This document shows positions 16,188-25,039 of a stretch of DNA of 64,000 bases, piece after piece. Each line of letters opens with the position of its first letter. Position 1 is the first letter of the stretch. The stretch lies in the NCBI RefSeq assembly GCF_014467075.1, contig NZ_AP023027.1, positions 3,385,501 to 3,449,500 on the forward strand, read 5' to 3'. The notes beneath the pieces were generated by a model, which was not told the origin of the DNA, did no database searches, and worked only from the letters and a program-made list of their open reading frames with translations. The position numbers and the translations under genes are program-made. The DNA comes from Anaerostipes caccae L1-92. Its GTDB lineage: Bacteria; Bacillota; Clostridia; Lachnospirales; Lachnospiraceae.

Positions 16188-16274
16188 CGTATTAAATAGA
16201 GGTGTATGATCAAGAAAAGTGTATGAATTTCTTTTTTTACAGCCTTTGGTCTGGCTGTGGGAAATACTTAAGGT

Positions 16275-16817
16275 TTATCCGAAGTATCTCTTCAGTAATC
16301 CTTCAAAAGCTTTCCCATGGCGGGCTTCATCCCTTGCCATCTCATGTACAGTGTCATGGATTGCGTCTAAGTTTGCTGCCTTCGCTCTCTTTGCAAGATC
16401 AAACTTACCTGCTGTCGCCCCGTTTTCTGCTTCTACTCTCATCTCAAGGTTTTTCTTTGTGCTGTCTGTCACGACTTCTCCGAGCAGTTCAGCAAATTTT
16501 GATGCATGCTCTGCTTCTTCCAGTGCAGCTTTCTCCCAGTATAATCCGATCTCCGGATATCCTTCTCTGTGTGCCACACGGCTCATCGCAAGATACATAC
16601 CTACTTCGGAGCATTCTCCTTCAAAGTTTGCTCTTAAATCTGCCATGATGTCTTCGCTGGCTCCCTGTGCCACTCCGACTACATGCTCAGCAGCCCACTC
16701 TCTGTCTCCTGTCTGCTCTTTGAACTTCTCTGCCGGAACTCCGCATGTCGGACATTTCTCCGGTGCTGTATCTCCCTCGTGAACGTAACCGCATACTGTA
16801 CAAACCCATTTCTTCAT
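16275..16817 (-). CDS. Reverse rubrerythrin (peroxide-scavenging)
   Basis: 180 aa. The rubredoxin-like iron site is at the N-terminus (Cys6, Cys9, Cys22, Cys25 in CTVCG and CPTCG), followed by a ferritin-like diiron domain with several Glu/His motifs ([31 protein letters not shown]). This domain order is that of reverse rubrerythrins of anaerobic clostridia, cytosolic NADH-dependent peroxide reductases using electron carriers. Start supported by AAGGAG. Single-gene unit with its own terminator; supports an obligate anaerobe. Confidence 0.92.
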   Translation of the reverse strand: MKKWVCTVCGYVHEGDTAPEKCPTCGVPAEKFKEQTGDREWAAEHVVGVAQGASEDIMADLRANFEGECSEVGMYLAMSRVAHREGYPEIGLYWEKAALEEAEHASKFAELLGEVVTDSTKKNLEMRVEAENGATAGKFDLAKRAKAANLDAIHDTVHEMARDEARHGKAFEGLLKRYFG

Positions 16818-17036
16818 AATAATGATCTCCTTTGCTTTTGATTCTATGTTTTGTTTTCTTTATTTTCTATCCAAGATTTTTAATAACAGTAATTGTTATT
16901 GTTTTCTTGTTGAGATTATAATATCATCTGCGTTCTTCCCTGTCAATGGTTTTTTTAAATTTTTTAATACCTTTACTTTATATCGTAATAAAGCTGCGGG
17001 AGCGGCAGAGGTAAGTCTTTTTTTCTTTCGTTTCAT

Positions 17037-17227
17037 AAGATTTCTCTAAGGTTTATTTATACTTCATTTAGAAATGTTTATCTTCTATACATTGAATCAA
17101 GGATGTATTCTGATATACTTTAAATATGCCTTAATCGTGCAGGGTACATAACTACCGGATGTATTCCCTGCCTGGTATAATAGTTTTTCATATATATATT
17201 TTTAATCCTCTCTTTTCATTAAACATA
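17037..17227. repeat. Imperfect direct repeat, copy 1, flanking the DUF3990 module
   Basis: Shares CTATACATTG, ATTCTGATATACTTTAAATA, GTTTTTCATATAT and AATCCTCTCTTTTCATTAAA in the same order with 18646-18774. This copy has an extra ~50 bp (about 17128-17179) holding an inverted GCAGGG / CCCTGC pair. The two copies bracket the two-gene module. The 16818-17036 stretch before it holds only AT-rich upstream sequence of the rubrerythrin gene. Confidence 0.75.
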
Positions 17228-17230
17228 GGA

Positions 17231-17280
17231 CAAGGGTGTTTTAAAACAACTGACCAAGACCAGCTGTTTTAAACACCCTT
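17231..17280 (-). terminator. Terminator of the HTH-DUF3990 module
   Basis: Long inverted repeat with arms AAGGGTGTTTTAAAACA and TGTTTTAAACACCCTT. It contains the stop codon of the 145-aa gene. Confidence 0.7.
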
Positions 17281-17706
17281 GTTCTGATATGTCTGCCGAT
17301 GAATCTCCTTCAAATCATCAATGGCCATTTCAACATCTAACGTGTGAAATCCGAGCCAGCATTCCTTCATTATTTTTTCATCAGCAGTTCTATAGATTTC
17401 ACGACTGTTCTCGCCTGTGTAATAGTGCCAATAGCGATAGGTATACCCCGTCCAGTACATCACTTCATTTGTGTAAATCGTACCAGCCGTCTTTAAGCCA
17501 TGTACCTCATCATTAAGCTCATCGAGAATATATTCCTCACCGGCCCACTGTAAGCGGTCATAGGTATCGTCAAGAGCTGCAGCCGTTCGGCTGTTCATAA
17601 ATGCTTTTATAAAGCTCGGACAATCATATCCATTCTTTAGCGCAAGCTGAAACAGCCTGCCTTGTATGTCACAAAGCTGACGTTTTTCAAGAGAAAGACT
17701 TGCCAT
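17269..17706 (-). CDS. Unknown partner of the HTH-DUF3990 protein, 145 aa
   Basis: Starts MASLSLEKRQLCDIQGRLFQ, one base after the stop of the HTH-DUF3990 gene; AGGTGAGTAAC before the ATG decides the start. Soluble, helical, acidic. Distinctive parts are YDCPSFIKAFMNSRTAAALD, DRLQWAGEEYILDELNDE and YTYRYWHYYTGENSREIY. Family not recognised. The tight coupling behind a protein with an ADP-ribosyltransferase-like fold suggests an antitoxin, a second effector or a target adaptor. The stop lies inside the terminator stem. Confidence 0.7.
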   Translation of the reverse strand: MASLSLEKRQLCDIQGRLFQLALKNGYDCPSFIKAFMNSRTAAALDDTYDRLQWAGEEYILDELNDEVHGLKTAGTIYTNEVMYWTGYTYRYWHYYTGENSREIYRTADEKIMKECWLGFHTLDVEMAIDDLKEIHRQTYQNKGV

Positions 17707-17707
17707 G

Positions 17708-18556
17708 TTACTCACCTGCCTTTAGAATCTCATCAAAAAACCGGCCTTCCCGGCGGTATTTTCGGCAGATTTCCTCTGCCAATGCAATCCCTTTTGATCG
17801 TTTTGTTTCGCTTTCCCGTTTTAGTTTTTCCCGATCACTTTCAGAAAGTTTTTGTTCCCCAAGAATTTTTATATTCCGGCAGGCCTTTTCTGTTAAAGCC
17901 ACATACTGTTTACCAAGCTTTAGCGCAGAAAGACTGTTGATTAATGCAAGATCAGTAATCTCCCCATTAAAAAAACGATCGAGTACTACAAACATTCTGT
18001 CATTTGCAATGTAGCCAATTATCATGTCATACTCTCTGTTCAAGCCAGCAAATCGATCATATATTTTTGAATGTTTTACTGACTCCATCTTACCACGATT
18101 ATATGCTATTAAAAATGCCCAATCTAATCCTACTTCTATATCAAGAATTTTAAGGTCTGATAAATCAACACTCAAAGTATATATTTTGGCATCGGGATAA
18201 TTACAAATCAAAGTGAGTGGCTGTGTGCGGTCTGTACCCATATAAAATCCTTTTCCAAAATCACATCGGTCACGGCTCACCGGGGCAATCGCTCCGCGAA
18301 TTCCAGACTTTGAGCCATGATAAAGCGTCACGATTTCATCGGTCGTAATAACACGGTTCCCTTCAAACTGAGAAAAATCAATATTACTTTCCGCACATAA
18401 ATTTTTAATTGCATTCACTGCAATCTGTGATGGTTCGCATCGTCCTTTTTCCCAGCGATTAACTGTTGCAAAGCTCACGCCTATTTTATCAGCCAATTCA
18501 CTTTGACTCATATTTAAAAGGGAACGAATCTCTTTTATTATATCAGAGCTTTTCAT
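17708..18556 (-). CDS. XRE-HTH fused to DUF3990 (ADP-ribosyltransferase-like)
   Basis: 282 aa. Residues 1-62 are an XRE helix-turn-helix (MSQSELADKIGVSFATVNRW). Residues about 75-230 match DUF3990: VTLYHGSKSGIRG, DFGKGFYMGT, YDMIIGYIANDRMF and a C-terminal LALINSLSALKLGKQYVALT. DUF3990 is regarded as related to ADP-ribosyltransferase folds; the His of YHGS and Tyr of GKGFYMG sit where H-Y residues would bind NAD. The last 50 residues are highly charged. DNA-binding plus transferase suggests an autoregulated toxin-like module with the downstream 145-aa gene. Flanking repeats hint at acquisition as a unit. Activity is unproven. Confidence 0.8.
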   Translation of the reverse strand: MKSSDIIKEIRSLLNMSQSELADKIGVSFATVNRWEKGRCEPSQIAVNAIKNLCAESNIDFSQFEGNRVITTDEIVTLYHGSKSGIRGAIAPVSRDRCDFGKGFYMGTDRTQPLTLICNYPDAKIYTLSVDLSDLKILDIEVGLDWAFLIAYNRGKMESVKHSKIYDRFAGLNREYDMIIGYIANDRMFVVLDRFFNGEITDLALINSLSALKLGKQYVALTEKACRNIKILGEQKLSESDREKLKRESETKRSKGIALAEEICRKYRREGRFFDEILKAGE

Positions 18557-18645
18557 AAAACCTCCTTGCTGTATTATATAACATTTGAATATTTATATTA
18601 TAACATATGTACAAATATATGAAAATAAAACATATCGCTCGTAAG

Positions 18646-18774
18646 GTTTTTCTAAGATTTGTTTATACTTCGTTTATAATTGTTTATTTTCTATACATTG
18701 TATCTGGCAGGGATTCTGATATACTTTAAATATAGTTTTTCATATATTTTAATCCTCTCTTTTCATTAAATATA
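18646..18774. repeat. Imperfect direct repeat, copy 2, flanking the DUF3990 module
   Basis: Same element as 17037-17227 without the 50-bp insert. It lies between the module start and the terminator of the ECF S-component gene; nothing else is visible in the 18557-18846 gap apart from that terminator. Confidence 0.75.
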
Positions 18775-18810
18775 AAAACAGGTTCCGTCCAACCAGCGGA
18801 ACCTGTTTTT
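18775..18810. terminator. Terminator of the ECF S-component gene
   Basis: AAAACAGGTTCCG / CGGAACCTGTTTT around a 9-base loop, usable in both directions. Confidence 0.85.
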
Positions 18811-18846
18811 TGTATTGCGGTTCTTTCTTTTCACTCTGTGTGCTGC

Positions 18847-19449
18847 CTACGTATTTTTCAGTACCTTATGAAGAATCTTCGCAACTGTACCTCCGACAAC
18901 AGAACCCGCCAGAATCTCGACCACTGCATTGACACCCACAAATGCACAGATAAACATCAGTGGATTCAGATTGCCCATGGTAGAATTGAGGTTCTGAAAA
19001 TATTCCGTGTTCCAGTAGCACAGCACCATAACTCCCATGAAAAATACGGTGTTTAAGAATGGTGCACAGAAACCTCCGATATAATAACGGGCAGTTTTCG
19101 CGCTTCCTCCCTTGCTCAGTGCCCTGAAGATCACCCCTGTCAGAAATCCCATAAGCGTCCTTGTAGGCACTGCCACCAAAAAGGCATAAAAAGGATTGAT
19201 CCCCACCAGGACTGCCCCAAACGGATTCATCCCAAAAAATCTTGCAAAACTAATGAGTCCGAATGACAGCCCAAGAACTGCCCCGGCTGCCGGTGAAAAG
19301 ATCATGGCTCCCACCCCTACCGGGATCGTAAGAAGCGATATTTCCAATAACCCAAGCCGTAAATATCCAAGCGGTGTAAATGTCATAATAAAAATGATGG
19401 CTATGAACAGAGCAATCTGCACCATTCTAAGAACTTTTTTGTTTCCCAC
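18847..19449 (-). CDS. ECF transporter S component, vitamin uptake
   Basis: 200 aa, six membrane segments, with the typical early motif FTPLGYLRLGLLEISLLTIP and internal repeats GAVLGLSFGLISF and ALVGVN-like loops. It is a substrate-binding membrane subunit of an energy-coupling factor transporter. Starts with GTG: AGGAGG lies eight bases upstream. The EcfA/EcfA'/EcfT energising module is not in the window, so this is a group II system sharing the module. Substrate not assignable; no vitamin genes or riboswitch are seen in the 90 bp upstream. Confidence 0.85.
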   Translation of the reverse strand: MGNKKVLRMVQIALFIAIIFIMTFTPLGYLRLGLLEISLLTIPVGVGAMIFSPAAGAVLGLSFGLISFARFFGMNPFGAVLVGINPFYAFLVAVPTRTLMGFLTGVIFRALSKGGSAKTARYYIGGFCAPFLNTVFFMGVMVLCYWNTEYFQNLNSTMGNLNPLMFICAFVGVNAVVEILAGSVVGGTVAKILHKVLKNT

Positions 19450-19543
19450 TTTTTCATCCTCCTGTATTTCCCTTTATATTACCACGCTGTTTAAGGATTC
19501 TACAAGTTCTTTTGGAAAAACACTCCTTTTGGCGCACTGGGTC

Positions 19544-21502
19544 TCACCAGCTGCCTCCTCCGCCTCCTCCGAAGCCTCCGCCTGAGAAACCTCCTTTGTT
19601 TCCGCCGCCCGATGATCCTCCGGAAGCGTTCACAGATGACGGCTGACTCAGAGAGACTGCGGCAAATGTAAGATTCCCTGCCATACAATTCAGCATAACT
19701 CCTGCATTCCAGCTTTTTATTTCGTATCCGGCATGATACCAGCCCGGAGCAGGAATTTCCAGCACCTCCAGTTTCTCTGCAAACTTATCATAAAGACCGA
19801 ATACATAAGCATAAGGCATAATATGATAAAAAATCTCAGGCCGATTTTTTGCCAGCACTCTCATACGATCCAGCTCGGCAGTCTCGATAAAGGAGCGCAG
19901 TCCTGACAGCTGCCCCATCCATCGGATACATTTTGGAGTTCTTTTTTTCATGAAACAGGTCAGCGGCATCATAACTGCCGCTGCAGCCAGGACGATTCCT
20001 ATTTCCATTGTATAATCGAAAATTTCGTTCCCGGATGCCTTATATGTATAAAAAACAAAGTACAGTATTTCTGATAAGTAAAAAAGACTTGCACCGCCTG
20101 CAGTCATCAGAGTCCTCTTTGCCCTGGAAAAAGAATACCAGCCGTCGATTCCCCTGCAGCAAAAATACATTCCCAGCCCCATGCCGGTACACAGCAGCGC
20201 CTGAATCACAACGCCGACTGCAGTCATGTAAGAATAATGCCCTGTGAGGACTGTAACCCAGATAACTGACAGCAGCGTACATAGAAACGCCAGCCTCTGC
20301 AGTCTCCACGATGGTTTGGTATAGATTCCCGCTTTGCTTTCCCCGTCAAACTCTTGTATCAGCTGCGTTTTTGCGCTGCTCATTGTCAGACCAAAGTCAT
20401 TTTTCAGGCCGTTTAAATAGACAGAGTCTCCATTCTCAAACAACCGCCGGAATACGGTGTGCTGATAGCTTGGTGCCTCTTTGGGCAGTTCCTTCAGCTT
20501 ATGCAGCGTCATCAGGTATTCCTCTTCCTCCTCTATCCACAGATTACCCTTATCGGCCCAGTACAGTATCAAAGAGAGAATATCTTTGTCCTCCGCGATC
20601 CCGTCAATAACATACCCCACAGCTGCACTGTCCATATTCTGCGGAGGTTCAAATTCTATAGAAGGAATGATTTTTTCATCCCTTCCAAAACACAGATACA
20701 GGACAGCCAGTACTGCCAGCAAAATCACAGGCGGAACCCAAAGAAATAATGAGATTCCGGGTTTCCCTTTTACCCCCGCAAATCCCTTCTGTACCTGTCC
20801 TGAGAAACAAGTGATACCACTGCCCATAGGAAGATCTTCCTTAAGAATTCCGGTTATTGTATTCTCTTTTTGATTCTTTCTCAGATCTATGATGTCGGAT
20901 GCACTTTCTGCCGATCCATAGGCTCCATAGTAAAATTCGAGTTTTTCTAAATCCGTGCCTTCCGGTAAGCGCATCGTAAAACGGCTTCCCTTTGGAATAT
21001 CATTCTTCCACTTTGAGGGATAGATATTATAATAGATATACGGGAAAGGCTGGCCCTGCCGCTCAGGTGTCAGCCGGTAAGTAAATTCATAATCACCTTT
21101 GCGGACTGTTTCATCACTGTAACCAAAACGAAATACTTTCGCACCGTTCTGCTTAGATTCCTTTATATCGCTGTTTGGAAGTTCAAGCTCTACTCTCGCG
21201 AGATATGGAAATTTTTTTATATCTCCATCCTTTTGATATGCCACAAATCCTTTATTGGGAATGTACCGGTAGATGCCATGCCTGTCTTCTAAAAACTTTA
21301 CTTTGATCTGCTCCGTCACCAGATAATAGCCTTCCCCATCCACTGTGACATCTACGTCATAAGTTTCCGTCTTCATATATAAATCTTTTTTTACCCCGGA
21401 ATCAAGTTCTTCCGTAAAACGGTCGAAATACCCGCCTGTTATAAGAAAAAAAGCCAGCAGCAGCAGCAATGGAATCAAATTCTTCAGGCTAAAGTTCTTC
21501 AT
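19544..21502 (-). CDS. DUF2207 membrane protein with Gly-rich tail (copy 2)
   Basis: 652 aa, collinear with copy 1 at 13032: signal-anchor (LIPLLLLLAFFLITGGYF), DUF2207 domain (QIKVKFLEDRHGIYRYIPNK), middle membrane segment near 260, EFEPPQNMDSAAVGYVI, further membrane segments and tail GGFSGGGFGGGGGGSW. Unlike copy 1 it stands alone, with no LemA or DUF815 gene, 27 bp after the CNNM transporter gene. Its own promoter (TGCTATAAT, 21529-21537) lies within the end of that gene and matches the one before copy 3. Confidence 0.87.
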   Translation of the reverse strand: MKNFSLKNLIPLLLLLAFFLITGGYFDRFTEELDSGVKKDLYMKTETYDVDVTVDGEGYYLVTEQIKVKFLEDRHGIYRYIPNKGFVAYQKDGDIKKFPYLARVELELPNSDIKESKQNGAKVFRFGYSDETVRKGDYEFTYRLTPERQGQPFPYIYYNIYPSKWKNDIPKGSRFTMRLPEGTDLEKLEFYYGAYGSAESASDIIDLRKNQKENTITGILKEDLPMGSGITCFSGQVQKGFAGVKGKPGISLFLWVPPVILLAVLAVLYLCFGRDEKIIPSIEFEPPQNMDSAAVGYVIDGIAEDKDILSLILYWADKGNLWIEEEEEYLMTLHKLKELPKEAPSYQHTVFRRLFENGDSVYLNGLKNDFGLTMSSAKTQLIQEFDGESKAGIYTKPSWRLQRLAFLCTLLSVIWVTVLTGHYSYMTAVGVVIQALLCTGMGLGMYFCCRGIDGWYSFSRAKRTLMTAGGASLFYLSEILYFVFYTYKASGNEIFDYTMEIGIVLAAAAVMMPLTCFMKKRTPKCIRWMGQLSGLRSFIETAELDRMRVLAKNRPEIFYHIMPYAYVFGLYDKFAEKLEVLEIPAPGWYHAGYEIKSWNAGVMLNCMAGNLTFAAVSLSQPSSVNASGGSSGGGNKGGFSGGGFGGGGGGSW

Positions 21503-21529
21503 ATTATACCCCCTCTCATCTATGAATTA

Positions 21530-22861
21530 TTATAGCATTTCCCGGGGGTTTTTTCTCTTCTGAATCTCTGCCTCCACTATTTTTCTTCCCATCATCTTCT
21601 TCACATGGATATGCAGGCCACAAATCTCCAACTCAAAGGTTGTGCCGTCCTTTGGAATGGAATGAAGCCGGCTGAAAACCAGTCCTCCAAGAGTATCATA
21701 GTCCGGATGGTCCGGAATCTCCACACCCAGCTCTTCCGCAATCGTATTCAGCTTCACTGCCCCTGAGCATTTCCACAAATTCTCGGCAGCCTTGCTGATC
21801 TTGGGAGGTTCGGACGGATCAAATTCATCATAGATGTTTCCCACAATTTCCTCCAGAAGATCCTCCATCGTGACAATACCACTGACCTCCCCGTACTCAT
21901 CTATCACAACTGCAAGATGAATTTTTTTCTTCTGCATATCCTGGAACAGCACAGAGGAAGGTATGGTCTCCGGAACAAAATAAGCAGGTCTCAGCATTTC
22001 TTCTAAAGTCTTTTCCCTGTTCTCATTCAGATTCATCAGAAAGTCTCTGGCATTTAGGATTCCCCGGATATCATTGAACCCTTTTGCATAAACCGGGAAT
22101 CTGGACAGTCCGGTTTCCCGGATGATGTTCAGGATCTCTTCCGCGGACTGTGCAAGAGAAACTGCCGTCACTTCAGAACTGTGTGTCATATGGTCCCCTG
22201 CCGTGGTGTCACCGAATTCAAAAACGTTTTCGATCCATTCCTTTTCTTCACTGTCGATGGTTCCTTTTTCCTCACCCAGTTCCATCATCAGACGAATTTC
22301 TTCCTCTGTCACAGTCTGTTCTTCTGCTTCTGTTTTCATATGCAGGATTTTCAGCACAATGTTGGTAGATGCCGACAAAAACCATACCACGGGCTTCATA
22401 ATGAGGGCCGCCCCAGAGACAACGCCGCAGGATATTTTTGCAACAGCAAAAGGCTTTTGCATGGCGATCCGTTTTGGAACAAGTTCTCCGAAGATCAAAG
22501 TAAAATAAGATAAGATCAGTGTAATCAATATAACTGCTATCGTATCCAGAGCTGCCGCAGATATGGCTGTAAAACCTATATCATCATAAATCCAGGTTAC
22601 AAGATACCCGGAAAAATTATCTGCTGCAAAAGCACTGCCCAAAAATCCAGCCAGCGTGATCCCGATCTGGATGGTAGAAAGAAAACCTGCCGGTTCTTCC
22701 ACAAGCTTTAAAAGCTTTCCCGCCTTCCTGTCCCCGTTCTCATACATCTTTTTAAGTTTTGCTCCATTCAGGGAAATGACTGCGATTTCTGTCATAGCGA
22801 AAAAAGCGTTCAAAAAAATCAGAATGATCTGTAATAATAACTGCGCACCTATTTTATTCAT
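21530..22861 (-). CDS. CNNM/CorB-type hemolysin-family transporter
   Basis: 443 aa. N-terminal DUF21/CNNM membrane domain (three to four segments, with NAFFAMTEIAVISLN at the start), a CBS pair (SRFPVYAKGFNDIRGILNAR and DEYGEVSGIVTMEDLLEEIV) and a C-terminal CorC_HlyC domain (DHPDYDTLGGLVFSRLHSIP). These proteins bind Mg2+-ATP through the CBS pair and are linked to magnesium export and tolerance. Start has AGGAG nine bases ahead. It is preceded by a strong promoter and an acidic leader ORF overlapping a terminator-like hairpin, which suggests attenuation control. Confidence 0.9.
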   Translation of the reverse strand: MNKIGAQLLLQIILIFLNAFFAMTEIAVISLNGAKLKKMYENGDRKAGKLLKLVEEPAGFLSTIQIGITLAGFLGSAFAADNFSGYLVTWIYDDIGFTAISAAALDTIAVILITLILSYFTLIFGELVPKRIAMQKPFAVAKISCGVVSGAALIMKPVVWFLSASTNIVLKILHMKTEAEEQTVTEEEIRLMMELGEEKGTIDSEEKEWIENVFEFGDTTAGDHMTHSSEVTAVSLAQSAEEILNIIRETGLSRFPVYAKGFNDIRGILNARDFLMNLNENREKTLEEMLRPAYFVPETIPSSVLFQDMQKKKIHLAVVIDEYGEVSGIVTMEDLLEEIVGNIYDEFDPSEPPKISKAAENLWKCSGAVKLNTIAEELGVEIPDHPDYDTLGGLVFSRLHSIPKDGTTFELEICGLHIHVKKMMGRKIVEAEIQKRKNPREML

Positions 22862-22920
22862 TTCAATATACTCCTTTATATTCTCGTCTTTACTTCCGGT
22901 TCATCTGCAAATATCTGCCG

Positions 22921-23046
22921 TCACCTTCTCATATGAATATGCACATACGAAAAGGCGCAGTCCGCCATTGTGTGAAACAGCAGACTACGCCTGTAAATGA
23001 TCTGAATTAAATTGTTTGCCGAATCACTGTCATCAGCATCGTCCAT
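22921..23046 (-). CDS. Acidic 41-aa leader peptide upstream of CNNM transporter
   Basis: Starts MDDADDSDSANN, continues LIQIIYRRSLLFHTMADCAF and ends HIHMRR before TGA, 59 bp ahead of the transporter ATG. AGAGG lies about 12 bases before its ATG, downstream of a strong promoter. Five of the first eight residues are Asp. Acidic or Asp/Pro-rich leader starts, as in enterobacterial mgtL, destabilise ribosomes at low Mg2+. Codons 19-32 cover both arms of the hairpin at 22953-22992. Existence of the ORF and hairpin is seen; translation and Mg2+ sensing are inferred. Confidence 0.65.
   Translation of the reverse strand: MDDADDSDSANNLIQIIYRRSLLFHTMADCAFSYVHIHMRR
22950..22992 (-). promoter_or_regulatory. 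Attenuator hairpin inside the leader ORF
   Basis: Minus-strand arms AGGCGTAGTCTGC (22980-22992) and GCGGACTGCGCCT (22953-22965) pair over 13 bp with two G-U pairs, around a 14-base loop, followed by only TTTT. A weak intrinsic terminator or attenuator between promoter and transporter start. Confidence 0.65.
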
Positions 23047-23082
23047 AATTGTTTGCTACCTCTTTCTGAATTAAGTAAGATT

Positions 23083-23111
23083 ATTATACGAATGCAAAGG
23101 AGAAAAGTCAA
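23083..23111 (-). promoter_or_regulatory. Promoter of leader and CNNM transporter
   Basis: -35 TTGACT (23106-23111), 17-bp spacer and -10 TATAAT (23083-23088) on the minus strand, just after the stop of DUF2207 copy 3. Close to consensus. Confidence 0.85.
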
Positions 23112-23125
23112 TATAAACTTCACCC

Positions 23126-25039
23126 TCACCAGCTTCCGCCTCCGCCGCCTCCGAAACCGCCTCCTGAGAAGCCTCCTGAAGAATCGCTTCCGCCTCCGGA
23201 ACCTGAAGAACTGTCTATGCTGATTGATGTATTAAAGTCCTGGTGAAAGTCTTTCATATACTGTGCTCTGAATATATAATCTCCTTCGGCGTTTCCAAAC
23301 CAAACCGGCATTTCCACATTCAGCTTCTCCAGCTTATCTGCGTAGATTTCTGACAGACCGAATACATAAGCATAGGGGAATATATGATAGAATAGATTTG
23401 GATACTGTTCACCCAAAACTTTCATTCGATCCAGTTCCGCATTTTCTATGAAATCTCTAAGGCCGACCAGATATCCCATCCACTCAACACACTGCTTTGT
23501 TCTTTTTTTCATACATGCAGTCAGCAGGATGCCGGCGGCTGTCATTATGCATACCAAAACCATTACGCCTGCAAAATTAAAAATCTTTTGCTTTTTTACC
23601 ATTTCCATATAAAAAATACTGTATATCCCCAACGCACCAATGCATAATGTGCCGGCAATGATCAGATCTCTCTTTCTGTCTTCCAGAGACAAAGAATACC
23701 AGTGATCTGCAGCATACAATATAATGAAAAAGCCAATGCATACTGCAGCAAACATATACATTTCATAGTGCTGTTCCTTTTCACTTAAAATCCCATACTG
23801 TGTACTCAATATCATAAATAGTGCTATTGGTATCATCGTTAAAATACTGCTGATAAATCTTGCCGTTCTGGACCCTTCTGTATAAATCATATCCTGATAA
23901 TAATTCTTGAGTTTTTCTTTTGTTGCTTCTACTGCTCCTGTCATTCGCTCCGGAACATCCATTGTCGAAAGAAATGGTTCCTCCTGCGTAAACATTTTTT
24001 CAAACAAATATGTCTGGTACTCAGGTGCATATGCTGGAAGATCTTTTAGTTTATAGGCAATCATTTCATTCTTTTTGTGCTGCAGAAATACATAACCCTG
24101 ATCCGCCCAGTAAAGCAGCAGCGATATTACATCTTTGGTATCTGCACTTCCGTCAATGATACAGCCTATTGCCGCACTGTCAATATCTTCCGGAGGCTGG
24201 TATTGAATTGATGGAATAATTTCATCTTTCTTCTTAAACTTCAAAAATAATATAATGAGGACAAGGGAAATCAGTCCTGCCGCCGTCAAGATTTCTCTTC
24301 CCAGTGTTGGACGTTTTACTGAAGTAAAATACCCCTTATCTAAATCTCCGAAACAGGTAATGCCCCATCCGACCGGCAGATCTTTCGTCAGTGTCCCCGT
24401 GATCCTGCGTCCTGCGGAATCTATCCTGATATCAGCCACACTGCTGGCATCCACAGTATTTCCCTGTTCTCCAGTATAAAACTTAACCTGTGAGAGGCTT
24501 ATCTTCTTCGGAAAATGTATCGTAAACCGACTTCCTTTCGGAATAGAATCTTTCCACTGTCCAGGAAATACATTGTAATATACATAATGATATTCTTTTT
24601 CCTGATGATACGGTGTCAGCTGATAGCTGAATTGATAATTTCCACTGTTTACTTTTGCCTCTTCATCACCCAGCTTTAATATAAAGTTTCCATCTTTATT
24701 ATCATATGACGCACTTGTATTAACATCATCCAAATTTAATTTTACATCCGCATAATATAAAAATTTATGCTCCTTATTCTCTTTATCTTTATAGGACTGC
24801 CTTCCACGAACTGGTATATTCCGATAGATGCCATGCCTGGGTTTCAAAAAATTCACCTTAATTCTTTCAGTTATCAAATAACTCCCGTCTGTTTTTAATG
24901 TAACATCCGTCTTATATTGTTCTGTCCGCATGTTTAGATCGGGCTGGACCTTTTTATAAAAATTTGAAGGTTCATCCACTGTTTCTCCGTACAGAAAAAA
25001 AATAAGAAGCAAGCCAATACTGATAATATACTTTTTCAT
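23126..25039 (-). CDS. DUF2207 membrane protein with Gly-rich tail (copy 3)
   Basis: 637 aa. Signal segment (IISIGLLLIFFLYG), DUF2207 domain (ERIKVNFLKPRHGIYRNIPV), membrane segment about 248-265, PSIQYQPPEDIDSAAIGCII, a cluster of membrane segments about 400-500 and tail GGFSGGGFGGGGGGSW. The conserved LEDRHGIYRYIP of the other copies is LKPRHGIYRNIP here, so it is the most diverged of the three. Single-gene unit with promoter TGCTATAAT at 25090-25098. Function as for the family, unknown. Confidence 0.87.
   Translation of the reverse strand: MKKYIISIGLLLIFFLYGETVDEPSNFYKKVQPDLNMRTEQYKTDVTLKTDGSYLITERIKVNFLKPRHGIYRNIPVRGRQSYKDKENKEHKFLYYADVKLNLDDVNTSASYDNKDGNFILKLGDEEAKVNSGNYQFSYQLTPYHQEKEYHYVYYNVFPGQWKDSIPKGSRFTIHFPKKISLSQVKFYTGEQGNTVDASSVADIRIDSAGRRITGTLTKDLPVGWGITCFGDLDKGYFTSVKRPTLGREILTAAGLISLVLIILFLKFKKKDEIIPSIQYQPPEDIDSAAIGCIIDGSADTKDVISLLLYWADQGYVFLQHKKNEMIAYKLKDLPAYAPEYQTYLFEKMFTQEEPFLSTMDVPERMTGAVEATKEKLKNYYQDMIYTEGSRTARFISSILTMIPIALFMILSTQYGILSEKEQHYEMYMFAAVCIGFFIILYAADHWYSLSLEDRKRDLIIAGTLCIGALGIYSIFYMEMVKKQKIFNFAGVMVLVCIMTAAGILLTACMKKRTKQCVEWMGYLVGLRDFIENAELDRMKVLGEQYPNLFYHIFPYAYVFGLSEIYADKLEKLNVEMPVWFGNAEGDYIFRAQYMKDFHQDFNTSISIDSSSGSGGGSDSSGGFSGGGFGGGGGGSW

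Noticed and set aside
19450..19543. Vitamin riboswitch upstream of the ECF S component
   Set aside because: The gap is only about 90 bp and shows no conserved aptamer motif.
22870..23050. M-box or other known metal riboswitch before the CNNM transporter
   Set aside because: The conserved M-box core is not found; the leader ORF with hairpin explains the region better.
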